A stretch of DNA of 64,000 bases from Variovorax sp. 54 (GTDB taxonomy: Bacteria; Pseudomonadota; Gammaproteobacteria; Burkholderiales; Burkholderiaceae_C). Each line of letters begins with the position of its first letter. Position 1 is the stretch's first letter. This document shows positions 25,010 through 33,933 of this stretch, piece by piece. The translations under genes were made by a program, and so were the position numbers. Location: contig NZ_PEFF01000001.1 of NCBI RefSeq assembly GCF_002754375.1, positions 4,109,501 through 4,173,500 of the forward strand, in the 5' to 3' direction. The notes beneath the pieces were generated by a model that saw nothing but the letters and a program-made list of their open reading frames with translations, was not told the DNA's origin and searched no databases.

Positions 25010-26665
25010 ATGGCAAAGGAAGAGTCAGGCCGCCTTTTTTCGAAGGTGGCCAAGTTCGTTCGAAATCCCCTGAAAGACTGGTCGGAGCTGGACGCCCCGT
25101 CCTCCGACTCGTCGCTGCCCGAGCAGACCTACAGCCGCGAGATGCTGAAGGAAATGATCGAACGGCGTCAGCGCAACGACTTCGTGCGCCGTCGCGAGTT
25201 CGACATGCTGCGCAAGCTGCGCCAACGCGAGGCGGCGGCCCACGCCTTCGAGGCCACGGTCACGCCCTCGTCGTTCAACCTCAACAGCACCTCCGAGAAA
25301 CCCGAGGGCCGCGCACTCACGCTCAAGAAGATCGACGAGATCGAAGAGCAGATGTCGCAGCAGTGGTGGAAGGGCCGCGGGCCGAACGGCGAGACGCTGG
25401 TCAATCCGCCGCCCGACGCGGGCGCTGAGACGCTGCCGCCGGTCGACAGCGGGGGCGACCAGTTGCCGGCCGATTCGGGCGCGCCGGTTGCTTCTGCACC
25501 CGTGGCCGCAGCGCCAGAGGTCGCCGCAGCCGCCGTCCCCGCGCCGCAGCCGTCCCGGCTCGCGCACGACGGCGCGCTCGAAGAGGCGGTGATCCGCTTC
25601 GCGCACGGCGACGACACCGGCGCCGAAGCCATCCTGCTGCAGGCACTGGCTGCCGAAAGCGCGCCCGCCACCGAAGACGGCGCCGCCGCCGCCACGCTGG
25701 AACGCGACGACGCCCGCTGGCGCGCGCTGTTCGACCTGTACCGCGCCACCGGCGACGCCGCCAAGTTCGCGGCCGCCCGCATGCGCTATGCGCAGCGCAT
25801 GAAGCGCATGGGGCCCGACTGGGTTTCGCTCGACGAGCTTGCCCGCAGCGTGAAGGCCGTCACCGCCAGCGAGGATGCCGAAGCGGCCTCCGACACGACG
25901 GGCGCCGCCGACTGGGCCAGCCCGGCTCACCTCACGCGCGAAGGGCTCATGGCGCTCACGCGCGCGCTCTCGCAGGCCGGCATGGTCTGGACGCTCGACT
26001 GGCGCGCGCTCACCGAGATCGACCCGCCCGCCGCCGCGCCGCTGCGCATCCTGTTCGCGCACTGGTCCGATTCGCCGGTGCAGCTGCGCTTCTTCGGTGC
26101 CTCGCAGCTCATGGCCGTGCTGGCCGCGGCCACGCCCAACAACGAGCGCCATCCCGACGACGCCTGGTGGCAGCTGCGCCTCGCGACGCTGCGCATGCTG
26201 CACATGCCCGACGACTTCGAGCTGGTGGCGCTCAACTACTGCATCACCTACGAGGTGTCGCCGCCCTCCTGGCAAGACCCGAAGGGCGAGTGCACCTTGC
26301 TGGCCGCGCCGCCGCCGAGCCGGCCGAGTTCGGTGTGGTCGCTGCTGTCGGTCGGGGGCGATTCCGAGAGCTTCCCGTCCACCGACAGCGGCTTTGCCGC
26401 GCTGGCGGGCGACCTGCGCGGCGATTCGCTGTCGTGCTGGCAGCGCCTGGACCACGACCTGCGCCACACGACGGCGCCGGTCATCTCGTGCGCGGCCCTG
26501 CTGCGCATGGACCTGGCGGCGGCCGGCACGCTGCTGAGCTGGGTGCGCGAGCGTGACGCGAACGGCGAACGGGTGCAGTTCGTCGACGCGCACCGGCTGA
26601 TCGCTGCGCTCTTTGGGCTGATCGGCATCACCGACCACGCCACGGTCGCAGTCCGCAAAAACTGA
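25010..26665 (+). CDS. Hypothetical protein with central repeat-like region and C-terminal STAS-like domain
   Basis: 551 residues, cytoplasmic. Segments in order: a conserved basic N-terminus (RLFSKVAKFVRNPLKDW, then IERRQRNDFVRRREFD), a Pro/Ala-rich linker (about 130-185), a helical TPR- or FimV-like part (ALEEAVIRFAHGDDTGAEA, LFDLYRATGDAAKFAAARM), and a C-terminal domain where NNERHPDDAWWQLRLATLR, LVALNYCITYEVSPPSWQD and VDAHRLIAALFGLIGI recall STAS-like anti-sigma-antagonist folds. I do not know its function. It follows the dksA-like gene by 48 bases on the same strand and ends in a terminator before hslV. Confidence 0.65.
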   Translation: MAKEESGRLFSKVAKFVRNPLKDWSELDAPSSDSSLPEQTYSREMLKEMIERRQRNDFVRRREFDMLRKLRQREAAAHAFEATVTPSSFNLNSTSEKPEGRALTLKKIDEIEEQMSQQWWKGRGPNGETLVNPPPDAGAETLPPVDSGGDQLPADSGAPVASAPVAAAPEVAAAAVPAPQPSRLAHDGALEEAVIRFAHGDDTGAEAILLQALAAESAPATEDGAAAATLERDDARWRALFDLYRATGDAAKFAAARMRYAQRMKRMGPDWVSLDELARSVKAVTASEDAEAASDTTGAADWASPAHLTREGLMALTRALSQAGMVWTLDWRALTEIDPPAAAPLRILFAHWSDSPVQLRFFGASQLMAVLAAATPNNERHPDDAWWQLRLATLRMLHMPDDFELVALNYCITYEVSPPSWQDPKGECTLLAAPPPSRPSSVWSLLSVGGDSESFPSTDSGFAALAGDLRGDSLSCWQRLDHDLRHTTAPVISCAALLRMDLAAAGTLLSWVRERDANGERVQFVDAHRLIAALFGLIGITDHATVAVRKN

Positions 26666-26681
26666 CCCTTTACGGGGCATC

Positions 26682-26705
26682 CGCGGCCTCTGCGCCGCGT
26701 TTTTT
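26682..26705 (+). terminator. Rho-independent terminator upstream of hslV
   Basis: CGCGGC (26682-26687) and GCCGCG (26694-26699) form a 6-bp GC-only stem with a 6-base loop, followed by six T (26700-26705). It ends the STAS-like gene and leaves only 62 bases for an hslV promoter. Confidence 0.7.
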
Positions 26706-26767
26706 CCGCCATCAGCTTGTCCGACCGCAGGGGTTGCATTGGCGGGGCCCATCCCCAGATGGCTGCG

Positions 26768-27313
26768 ATGGAACAGTTTCACGGCACCACCATCGTGAGC
26801 GTGCGCCGCAAGACCCCCCAAGGCGATCAGGTCGCCATTGGTGGGGACGGGCAGGTCACTCTCGGCAACATCGTCATCAAGGGCACGGCGCGCAAAGTGC
26901 GGCGGCTCTATCACGGCAAGGTCCTGGCGGGATTCGCTGGCGCCACCGCCGATGCCTTCACGCTCTTCGAGCGTTTCGAGGCCAAGCTCGAAAAGCACCA
27001 GGGCCACTTGACCCGCGCAGCGGTCGAGCTCACCAAAGATTGGCGCACCGACCGCGTGCTGCGCAAGCTCGAGGCCATGCTGGCCGTGGCCGACGCCACG
27101 ACCTCGCTCATCATCACCGGCAATGGCGACGTGTTGGAGCCTGAAGACGGCGTGATCGCCATCGGTTCGGGCGGCGCGTACGCCCAGTCGGCGGCCAAGG
27201 CGCTGATCGACAACACCGACCTCTCGGCCGAGCAGATCGTGCGCAAATCGCTGGCGATCGCCGGAGAAATCTGCATTTACACGAACATGAACCACACGGT
27301 GGAAGCGCTCTGA
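26768..27313 (+). CDS. hslV: ATP-dependent protease peptidase subunit HslV
   Basis: 181 residues. Proteolytic core of the HslUV complex, a bacterial proteasome relative that degrades misfolded and regulatory proteins in the cytoplasm. The start is MEQFHG followed by TTIVSVRRK; the mature N-terminal threonine nucleophile is Thr7 after removal of the short propeptide, as in other betaproteobacteria. [20 protein letters not shown] and [12 protein letters not shown] [12 protein letters not shown] are diagnostic. An in-frame ATG at 26759 would add only three residues. Two bases separate it from hslU, so the two subunits are made together. Confidence 0.97.
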   Translation: MEQFHGTTIVSVRRKTPQGDQVAIGGDGQVTLGNIVIKGTARKVRRLYHGKVLAGFAGATADAFTLFERFEAKLEKHQGHLTRAAVELTKDWRTDRVLRKLEAMLAVADATTSLIITGNGDVLEPEDGVIAIGSGGAYAQSAAKALIDNTDLSAEQIVRKSLAIAGEICIYTNMNHTVEAL

Positions 27314-27315
27314 CC

Positions 27316-28644
27316 ATGTCCATGACCCCCCAGGAAATCGTCTCCGAGCTCGACAACCACATCGTCGGCCAGCCCGCCGCCAAGCGCGCCGTGGCCATTG
27401 CGCTGCGCAACCGCTGGCGCCGCCAGAAGGTCGACGATTCGCTGCGCCACGAGATCACGCCGAAGAACATCCTCATGATCGGCCCGACGGGTGTCGGCAA
27501 GACCGAAATCGCGCGCCGCCTGGCCCGCCTGGCCGATGCGCCGTTCATCAAGGTCGAGGCCACCAAGTTCACCGAGGTGGGCTACGTGGGCAAGGACGTC
27601 GATTCGATCATTCGCGACCTCGCCGAGATCGCCGTCAAGCAGACGCGCGAATCCGAAAGCGTGAAGGTGCGTGCCCGCGCCGAAGACGCGGCCGAGGAGC
27701 GCATCCTCGACGCGCTGCTGCCGCCGGCACGCGGCGCCGATGGCGCCACGCCCGCACTCGACAGCCCCAATCCGACGCGCCAGGCCTTTCGCAAGAAACT
27801 GCGCGAGCACCAGCTCGACGACAAGGAGATCGAGCTCGACCTCGCCGAGACCCGCGCGCCGCTCGAGATCATGGGCCCCGCCGGCATGGAGGAAATGACC
27901 GAGCAACTGCGCGGCATGTTCGGGCAGATCGGTGGCGGCAAGCGCAAGACGCGCAAGCTCAAGATCGCCGAGGCGATGCGCCTGTTGATCGACGAAGAGG
28001 CCGCCAAGCTGGTCAACGAGGACGAGATCCGCACGCAGGCGATTGCCAACGCCGAGCAGAACGGCATCGTGTTCATCGACGAGATCGACAAGGTCGCCAC
28101 GCGCAGCGAAGCGCAGGGCTCCGACGTCTCGCGCCAGGGCGTGCAGCGCGACCTGCTGCCGCTCGTGGAAGGCACGGCCGTGTCGACCAAGTACGGCGTG
28201 GTGCGCACCGACCACATGCTGTTCATCGCAAGCGGCGCCTTCCACCTGAGCAAGCCGAGCGACCTGATCCCCGAGCTGCAGGGGCGCTTTCCGATCCGCG
28301 TCGAGCTGCAATCGCTCTCGGTGTCGGACTTCGAGAGCATCCTCACGCAGACCCGCGCATCGCTCGTGAAGCAGTACCAGGCATTGCTGGCCACCGAAGG
28401 CGTGACGCTCGACTTCACGCCCGACGGCATCACGCGTTTGGCGGCCATCGCCTTCGAGGTGAACGAGCGCACCGAGAACATCGGCGCACGCCGCCTCTCG
28501 ACCGTGATGGAGCGCCTGCTCGATGAGGTAAGCTTCGATGCCACCCGCATCGAGGGCCAGACGGTCCGCATCGATGCCGCTTACGTCGACGAGCGCCTTG
28601 CGGCACTAAGTCACGACGAAGACCTTTCGCGCTTCATCCTCTGA
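27316..28644 (+). CDS. hslU: ATP-dependent protease ATPase subunit HslU
   Basis: 442 residues, normal length. AAA+ unfoldase that threads substrates into HslV. Walker [10 protein letters not shown] lies near residue 57, the pore loop GYVGKD near 91, Walker [11 protein letters not shown] near 250, followed by sensor and arginine regions ([10 protein letters not shown]) and the C-terminal tail ending DLSRFIL, which inserts into HslV. The variable I domain lies between the Walker motifs. Starts two bases after hslV. Downstream is a 272-base gap holding a perfect hairpin and the promoter of the division cluster. Confidence 0.97.
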   Translation: MSMTPQEIVSELDNHIVGQPAAKRAVAIALRNRWRRQKVDDSLRHEITPKNILMIGPTGVGKTEIARRLARLADAPFIKVEATKFTEVGYVGKDVDSIIRDLAEIAVKQTRESESVKVRARAEDAAEERILDALLPPARGADGATPALDSPNPTRQAFRKKLREHQLDDKEIELDLAETRAPLEIMGPAGMEEMTEQLRGMFGQIGGGKRKTRKLKIAEAMRLLIDEEAAKLVNEDEIRTQAIANAEQNGIVFIDEIDKVATRSEAQGSDVSRQGVQRDLLPLVEGTAVSTKYGVVRTDHMLFIASGAFHLSKPSDLIPELQGRFPIRVELQSLSVSDFESILTQTRASLVKQYQALLATEGVTLDFTPDGITRLAAIAFEVNERTENIGARRLSTVMERLLDEVSFDATRIEGQTVRIDAAYVDERLAALSHDEDLSRFIL

Positions 28645-28730
28645 AGCCGCCTCCCCGGCCCCTGTAACGGGGTCGTCCTTCACGCATCACTTTCACTGCG
28701 TGAGCTAAGTACTTCATTTTCAACACAATT

Positions 28731-28758
28731 CGCCGATTTCCAGCTTTGGAAATCGGCG
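28731..28758. terminator. Perfect 12-bp hairpin between hslU and mraZ
   Basis: CGCCGATTTCCA (28731-28742) pairs exactly with TGGAAATCGGCG (28747-28758) around GCTT. No T run follows on either strand, so classical Rho-independent termination is uncertain; a barrier to read-through into the division cluster, or a protein-binding palindrome, are alternatives. Confidence 0.5.
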
Positions 28759-28801
28759 CTAAGTCGTTGATTCCATTACAAAAAATACCCCCGAGCCCCA
28801 G

Positions 28802-28860
28802 TTGCGTCGCAAGTGTTTCCTGCTACAGTGGAAAAAAGTGCAGTTAAGTGGGAAAAAGTG
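28802..28860 (+). promoter_or_regulatory. Candidate division-cluster promoter with four MraZ-type repeats
   Basis: A possible minus-35 TTGCGT (28802-28807) and minus-10 TACAGT (28824-28829) are 16 bases apart. Overlapping and following the minus-10, AGTG occurs at 28827, 28837, 28847 and 28857, exactly 10 bases apart, giving GTGGA, GTGCA, GTGGG and GTGCG units with 5-base spacers. This is the architecture known for MraZ operators (short TGGG-type repeats once per helical turn) and would let MraZ repress its own cluster. Confidence 0.7.
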
Positions 28861-28916
28861 CGGGCAACGCCCCTTCCGGGTGTCGCGGCACCTCCCACCA
28901 CAGGGGTTTCGTGGTC

Positions 28917-29345
28917 GTGTTTCAAGGCGCTTCATCGCTCAGTCTGGATGCCAAGGGGCGGCTCTCCGTGCCGACCCGGCACCGTGACGTCCTGAGCGCG
29001 ACGGCAGGCGGCCAGCTCACGATCACCAAGCATCCGCACGGATGCCTGATGGTGTTCCCCCGTCCCGAATGGGAAAAATTCCGCGAACGCATTGCTGCGC
29101 TGCCGATGTCGGCGCAGTGGTGGAAGCGCGTCTTCCTCGGTAACGCGATGGACGTCGAGATGGACGGCACCGGCCGCGTGCTGGTGTCGCCCGAGCTGCG
29201 CGCCGCCACCGGCATCAACCGCGAGACGCTGTTGCTGGGCATGGGCAACCACTTCGAACTCTGGGACAAAGCCACCTACGAGGCCAAGGAGGCCGAGGCC
29301 ACCCAGGGTGAGATGCCGGATGTGTTTCAGGACTTCGCGTTCTGA
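28917..29345 (+). CDS. mraZ: Transcriptional regulator MraZ
   Basis: 142 residues, normal length. Ring-forming DNA-binding protein with two AbrB/SpoVT-like halves that represses the division and cell-wall cluster from repeats upstream of its own gene, four of which are visible here. First half: [20 protein letters not shown]; second half: [20 protein letters not shown]; both carry the D-x-x-GR signature. GTG 28917 gives the usual start before FQGA; GTG 28911, two codons earlier and closer to AGGGG, is an alternative. First gene of the cluster, 8 bases before rsmH. Confidence 0.95.
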   Translation: MFQGASSLSLDAKGRLSVPTRHRDVLSATAGGQLTITKHPHGCLMVFPRPEWEKFRERIAALPMSAQWWKRVFLGNAMDVEMDGTGRVLVSPELRAATGINRETLLLGMGNHFELWDKATYEAKEAEATQGEMPDVFQDFAF

Positions 29346-29353
29346 GGATCCCC

Positions 29354-30277
29354 GTGAACACCCCCCTGACCCACACGACCGTCTTGTTGAGCGAGGCGGT
29401 GGAAGCACTTCTTTCCGGCAGCGCGGCAGGCGCAGGCACGTACGTGGACGCCACCTTCGGCCGCGGAGGGCATGCGCGCGCCATCCTCGCGCGGCTGGCG
29501 CCGGAAGGCAGGCTCATCGCATTCGACAAGGATGCAGAAGCAGTGGCCGAAGCAGCGCGCATCTCGGATGCGCGTTTTTCTATCCGCCACCAGGGGTTCC
29601 GCTCGCTGGGCGAATTGCCCGACGCCAGCGTCAACGGTTTGCTGATGGACCTGGGCGTGAGTTCGCCGCAGATCGACAACCCGGTGCGCGGTTTCAGTTT
29701 CCGTTTCGACGGTCCGCTCGACATGCGCATGGACACCACGCGCGGCGAGAGCGTGGCCGAGTGGCTGGCAACGGCCGAACTTCAACAAATTGCAGAGGTG
29801 ATCCGTGACTATGGCGAAGAACGGTTTGCTGTTCAGATTGCAAAGGCGATTGTTGCTCGCAGACAAGAACGGGGCGCAATTTCAACCACCACCGAACTGG
29901 CCGAGCTCGTGGCTGGCACGGTCAAAACCCGCGAGCAGGGCCAGAACCCTGCAACGCGCACATTTCAGGCTTTTCGGATTTTCATCAACGCCGAGCTTGA
30001 GGAGCTGCAACAAGCGCTAGAAGCCAGCCTGTCGGTGCTTGCGCCCGGCGGCCGGCTCGCGGTGATCAGCTTCCATTCGCTCGAAGACCGCATCGTCAAG
30101 CAGTTCATCGCCAAGCACTCGAAGGAGGTCTACGACCGCCGCGCGCCCTTCGCTGCGCCCAAGGTGATGAAGCTGCACGCGCTCGAGCGCATCAAGCCGT
30201 CCGAAGAAGAAGTGCGCGGCAACCCGCGCTCGCGCAGCGCCATCCTTCGGGTGGCTGAACGCACGGAAGCCGGGTAG
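29354..30277 (+). CDS. rsmH: 16S rRNA m4C1402 methyltransferase RsmH
   Basis: 307 residues. Adds the N4-methyl group to C1402 in the ribosomal P site. [13 protein letters not shown] is the usual opening, [16 protein letters not shown] the SAM-binding motif, and [19 protein letters not shown] plus [14 protein letters not shown] are diagnostic of the MraW family. The C-terminus ends [15 protein letters not shown], also conserved. GTG 29354 follows GAGGATC. Second gene of the dcw cluster; ftsL begins 2 bases after its stop. Confidence 0.97.
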   Translation: MNTPLTHTTVLLSEAVEALLSGSAAGAGTYVDATFGRGGHARAILARLAPEGRLIAFDKDAEAVAEAARISDARFSIRHQGFRSLGELPDASVNGLLMDLGVSSPQIDNPVRGFSFRFDGPLDMRMDTTRGESVAEWLATAELQQIAEVIRDYGEERFAVQIAKAIVARRQERGAISTTTELAELVAGTVKTREQGQNPATRTFQAFRIFINAELEELQQALEASLSVLAPGGRLAVISFHSLEDRIVKQFIAKHSKEVYDRRAPFAAPKVMKLHALERIKPSEEEVRGNPRSRSAILRVAERTEAG

Positions 30278-30279
30278 CC

Positions 30280-30624
30280 ATGGCGCGGATCAACCTGCTC
30301 CTTCTGCTGGCCGTCATTGCGACGGCTTTGTACCTTGTGCACACCCAGTACCAGTCGCGTCAGCTCTACACCGAGTTCGACCGCGCCCAGCAGGAGGCGC
30401 GCAAGCTCGAAACCGAGCACGACCGCCTGCAGGTGGAAAAGCGCGCACAGGCCACGCCGCTGCGCGTGGAGAAGCTGGCCAAGGAACAGCTGCAGATGCG
30501 CACGGCCTCGCCGGCCATCACGCAGTACGTGCGGCCTGACGGCTCGGTGATCCCGGCCATCGCACCGCTGCCGCCGACCACGCAGCCCAAACCCGGCGCC
30601 GCCACCGCGAGGCCCGCCCGATGA
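30280..30624 (+). CDS. ftsL: Cell division protein FtsL
   Basis: 114 residues. Bitopic inner-membrane protein: helix INLLLLLAVIATALYLVH (about 4-21), then a periplasmic coiled coil (about 30-75) and a Pro-rich tail. Forms the FtsQLB complex that activates FtsWI septal synthesis. Recognised mainly by topology, size and its invariable position between rsmH and ftsI, with VEKLAKEQLQMRTASP resembling the conserved end of the coiled coil. The stop overlaps the ftsI start as ATGA. Confidence 0.93.
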   Translation: MARINLLLLLAVIATALYLVHTQYQSRQLYTEFDRAQQEARKLETEHDRLQVEKRAQATPLRVEKLAKEQLQMRTASPAITQYVRPDGSVIPAIAPLPPTTQPKPGAATARPAR

Positions 30625-32375
30625 GCCGCGGCAACCGCAGCGTGCGCTACACCACCAGCCCCTTGCTCGCGAGCAAGACGCCGGTGTGGCGCAGCAAGTT
30701 CATCGTCGCCGGCATCGCCTTCGGCTTCGTCATGCTGGCGGCGCGGGCCGCGTACGTGCAGGTCTTCAACAACAGCTTCTTCCAGCGCCAGGGCGAAGTG
30801 CGCTTTGCGCGCACGCTGGAGCTGCCGGCCAACCGCGGCCGCATCCTCGATCGCAACGGGCTCATCCTGGCGTCCAGCGTGGTGGCGCCCAGCATCTGGG
30901 CCATTCCCGAAGACGTGGAGCGCGACGACCCCGAGGTGCGCGCCAAGCTCAAGCAGGTGGCCAAACTGCTCGGCATGCCGCAGAAGGACTTCGACAAGAA
31001 GCTCGAAGACGAAGACAAGACCTTCGTCTGGATCAAGCGCCAGGTCGACGAGCCCATTGCCAAGCAGATCGCCGCGCTCAACCTCAAGGGCATCTACCAG
31101 CGCAAGGAATACAAGCGCCAGTACCCCGAGGGCGAGGCGGCGGCGCACGTGGTGGGCTTCACCAACGTGGAAGACAACGGCCAGGAAGGCATCGAGCTGG
31201 GCTTCAACAAGGAGCTGGCCGGCAAGGCCGGCTCGCGCCGCGTCATCAAGGACCGGCTGGGCCGCGTGGTCGAGGGCGTGGGCGAGCAGGTGCCGCCGGT
31301 CGAAGGCCGCGACATCCAGCTGAGCATCGACAGCAAGGTGCAGTTCTTCGCCTACCAGAAGCTGCGCGACGCCGTGACGGCGCGCAAGGCCAAGGCCGGC
31401 AGCGTGGTGGTGCTCGACAGCACCACCGGCGAGGTGCTGGCGCTGGCCAACTACCCGAGCTACGTGCCCGACAAGCGCCAGAACCTCACGGGCGAGCAGC
31501 TGCGCAACCGCGCGCTCACCGACACCTTCGAGCCCGGCTCGACCATGAAGCCGATCACCGTGGCGATGGCGCTGGAGGCCGGCCGCGTGAAGCCCTCGAC
31601 CATCATCGACACCGCGCCTGGGCGCTACCAGCTGGGCGGCTTCACCATCAGCGACACCCACAACTACGGTTCACTGACGGTCGAGGGCGTGATCCAGAAG
31701 TCGAGCAACGTGGGCGCGCTCAAGATCGCCCAGAAGATGACGCCCCACGAGATGTGGGACACCTACACCGCGCTCGGCTACGGCCAGAAGCCGCAGATCC
31801 AGTTTCCTGGTGCCGTGACGGGCCGGCTGCGCCCGTGGAAGACCTGGAAGCCGGTCGAGCAGGCGACCATGGCCTACGGCTACGGCCTGTCGGCGTCGCT
31901 GTTCCAGATGGCGCATTCGTACACCTCGTTCGCGCACGACGGCTCGCTCATTCCGGTGACCATCCTGAAGAACGCCGAGCCGCCCGTCGGCGTGCGCGTG
32001 TTCTCGCCGTCCAACGCGCTCGCCGTGCGCAAGATGCTGCAGATGGCCGCCGGCCCCGGCGGCACCGGCACACGCGCGCAAACGGTGGGCTACTCGGTCG
32101 GCGGCAAGTCGGGCACGGCCCACAAGCAGGTCGGCAAGGGCTACGCCAGCAACAAGTACCGCGCCTGGTTCACCGGCATGGCGCCCATCGAGAAGCCGCG
32201 CATCATCGTCGCGGTGATGATCGACGAGCCGACCGACGGCCAGTATTTCGGCGGCCTCGCCGCGGCGCCCGTGTTCAGCGAAGTCGTGCAGCAGACCCTG
32301 CGCATGATGAACGTCCCGCCCGATCTGGCGGTCAAACCCCTCGTGCAGACGCAAGACGTCCCCGAGAGCTTCTGA
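30621..32375 (+). CDS. ftsI: Septal peptidoglycan transpeptidase FtsI (PBP3)
   Basis: 584 residues. One membrane helix after a basic N-terminus (KFIVAGIAFGFVMLAARAA), a pedestal domain starting near ELPANRGRILDRNG, then the transpeptidase domain with Ser307 in PGSTMKP, the SSN motif in KSSNVGAL and KSGTAHK near the C-terminus. Cross-links septal peptidoglycan together with FtsW, whose gene is also in this cluster. Start overlaps the ftsL stop; one base separates it from murE. Length is typical of the family. Confidence 0.96.
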   Translation: MSRGNRSVRYTTSPLLASKTPVWRSKFIVAGIAFGFVMLAARAAYVQVFNNSFFQRQGEVRFARTLELPANRGRILDRNGLILASSVVAPSIWAIPEDVERDDPEVRAKLKQVAKLLGMPQKDFDKKLEDEDKTFVWIKRQVDEPIAKQIAALNLKGIYQRKEYKRQYPEGEAAAHVVGFTNVEDNGQEGIELGFNKELAGKAGSRRVIKDRLGRVVEGVGEQVPPVEGRDIQLSIDSKVQFFAYQKLRDAVTARKAKAGSVVVLDSTTGEVLALANYPSYVPDKRQNLTGEQLRNRALTDTFEPGSTMKPITVAMALEAGRVKPSTIIDTAPGRYQLGGFTISDTHNYGSLTVEGVIQKSSNVGALKIAQKMTPHEMWDTYTALGYGQKPQIQFPGAVTGRLRPWKTWKPVEQATMAYGYGLSASLFQMAHSYTSFAHDGSLIPVTILKNAEPPVGVRVFSPSNALAVRKMLQMAAGPGGTGTRAQTVGYSVGGKSGTAHKQVGKGYASNKYRAWFTGMAPIEKPRIIVAVMIDEPTDGQYFGGLAAAPVFSEVVQQTLRMMNVPPDLAVKPLVQTQDVPESF

Positions 32376-32376
32376 C

Positions 32377-33933
32377 ATGCTGACACTCACTTCCCCCACC
32401 ACCGCCGCGTTCTGGCTGAAAGAGCGCGTGCAGGGCGCGCTGCTCGCCGACAGCCGCGCGGTCGGCCCGGGCGATGCCTTCATCGCCTGGCCCGGTGCCG
32501 CGACCGACGGCCGCCAGCACGTGGCGGCCGCGCTGGCGCAGGGCGCCGTGGCCTGCCTCGTCGAGCACGAGGGCGTGGACGCCTTCGGCTTCGACGGCGA
32601 TGAACGCATCGTGAGCTACCCCGGCCTCAAGGCTGCCACCGGCCCGATCGCCGCCGCCTTCTACGACAACCCCTCGGCGCAGCTCGACCTGCTGGCCGTG
32701 ACCGGCACCAACGGCAAGACCTCCACTGCGTGGTGGCTGGCCGAATCGCTGTCCACGCTGCGTGCGGCCGGCGGTGTGCGCGCGATGCGCCCCGACGGCA
32801 CCACCGAGCGCGGCGCCCCGTCGCCCTGCGCCGTGGTGGGCACGCTGGGCATCGGCGTGCCGCCCGCGCTCACCTACACCGGCCTGACCACGCCCGACCC
32901 CGTGATGCTGCAGCGCGCGCTGCGCGACTTCGTCACCGAAGGCTTCGGCGCCTGCGCCATCGAGGCCTCGTCGATCGGCATCGCCGAGCGCCGGCTCGAC
33001 GGCTGCCGCATCGCGGTCGCCGTGTTCACCAATTTCACGCAGGACCACCTCGACTACCACGGCAGCATGGACGCCTACTGGCAGGCCAAGGCCGAGCTGT
33101 TCCGCTGGCCCGGCCTGCGCGCCGCCGTGATCAACATCGACGACATGCACGGCGCCAGCCTGTGCGCCAACCTCGTCGACGCCGGCATCGGCGCGCTCGA
33201 CGTCTGGACCGTCTCGGCCGCCGGCAAGCCCGCGCGGCTCATGGCGCGCGACATCGGCTACGACGCCCAAGGCCTGCAGTTCACCGTGGCCGAACACGGC
33301 AGCACGGCGCCGGCCGAGCCGCTCGCCACCGGGCTGATCGGCCAGTACAACGTCGCCAACCTGCTCGGCGTGCTCGGCACCCTGCGCGCGCTGGGTCTCA
33401 CGCTCGCGCAGGCCGTGGCCGCCTGCGCCCACCTCAGTAGCGTGCCGGGCCGCATGGACCGCGTGCAGCCGACCGACGGTGCGCCGCTGGCCGTGGTCGA
33501 CTACGCCCACACGCCCGACGCGCTCGACAAAGCCCTCGCCGGCCTGCGCCCGCTCGCCAGGCAGCGCGGCGGCGCGCTCTGGTGCGTGTTCGGCTGCGGC
33601 GGCAACCGCGACCCGATCAAGCGCCCGCTGATGGCCGCCGTTGCCGAGCGGCAGGCCGACCACGTCGTGCTCACCAGCGACAACCCGCGCAACGAGAACC
33701 CCGACGCCATCATCAGCCAGGCACTGCGCGGCTTCACGCGCGTCGAGGCGGCCCGCGTGCAGGTCGACCGCGCGCGGGCCATTGCCGAAACCATTGCGCA
33801 GGCGGCCCCGCAAGACGTGGTGCTCATCGCCGGCAAGGGCCACGAAGAGTGGCAGGAAATCGCCGGCCAGCGCCTGCCGTTCTCCGACAAGACCCACGCG
33901 CTCGACGCGCTCGCCACGCGGGGTGCCGCATGA
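32377..33933 (+). CDS. murE: UDP-MurNAc-tripeptide synthetase MurE
   Basis: 518 residues. Cytoplasmic ligase adding meso-diaminopimelate to UDP-MurNAc-L-Ala-D-Glu. N-terminal substrate domain (LADSRAVGPGDAFIAWPG), P-loop VTGTNGKTSTAWWLA, and the specificity loop TSDNPRNENPDAI whose DNPR motif marks preference for meso-DAP over lysine. This fits the presence of dapF in the same window. Carbamylated lysine and C-terminal domain appear intact. Stop overlaps the murF ATG. Slightly long relative to about 490 residues owing to loops in the N-terminal domain. Confidence 0.96.
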   Translation: MLTLTSPTTAAFWLKERVQGALLADSRAVGPGDAFIAWPGAATDGRQHVAAALAQGAVACLVEHEGVDAFGFDGDERIVSYPGLKAATGPIAAAFYDNPSAQLDLLAVTGTNGKTSTAWWLAESLSTLRAAGGVRAMRPDGTTERGAPSPCAVVGTLGIGVPPALTYTGLTTPDPVMLQRALRDFVTEGFGACAIEASSIGIAERRLDGCRIAVAVFTNFTQDHLDYHGSMDAYWQAKAELFRWPGLRAAVINIDDMHGASLCANLVDAGIGALDVWTVSAAGKPARLMARDIGYDAQGLQFTVAEHGSTAPAEPLATGLIGQYNVANLLGVLGTLRALGLTLAQAVAACAHLSSVPGRMDRVQPTDGAPLAVVDYAHTPDALDKALAGLRPLARQRGGALWCVFGCGGNRDPIKRPLMAAVAERQADHVVLTSDNPRNENPDAIISQALRGFTRVEAARVQVDRARAIAETIAQAAPQDVVLIAGKGHEEWQEIAGQRLPFSDKTHALDALATRGAA

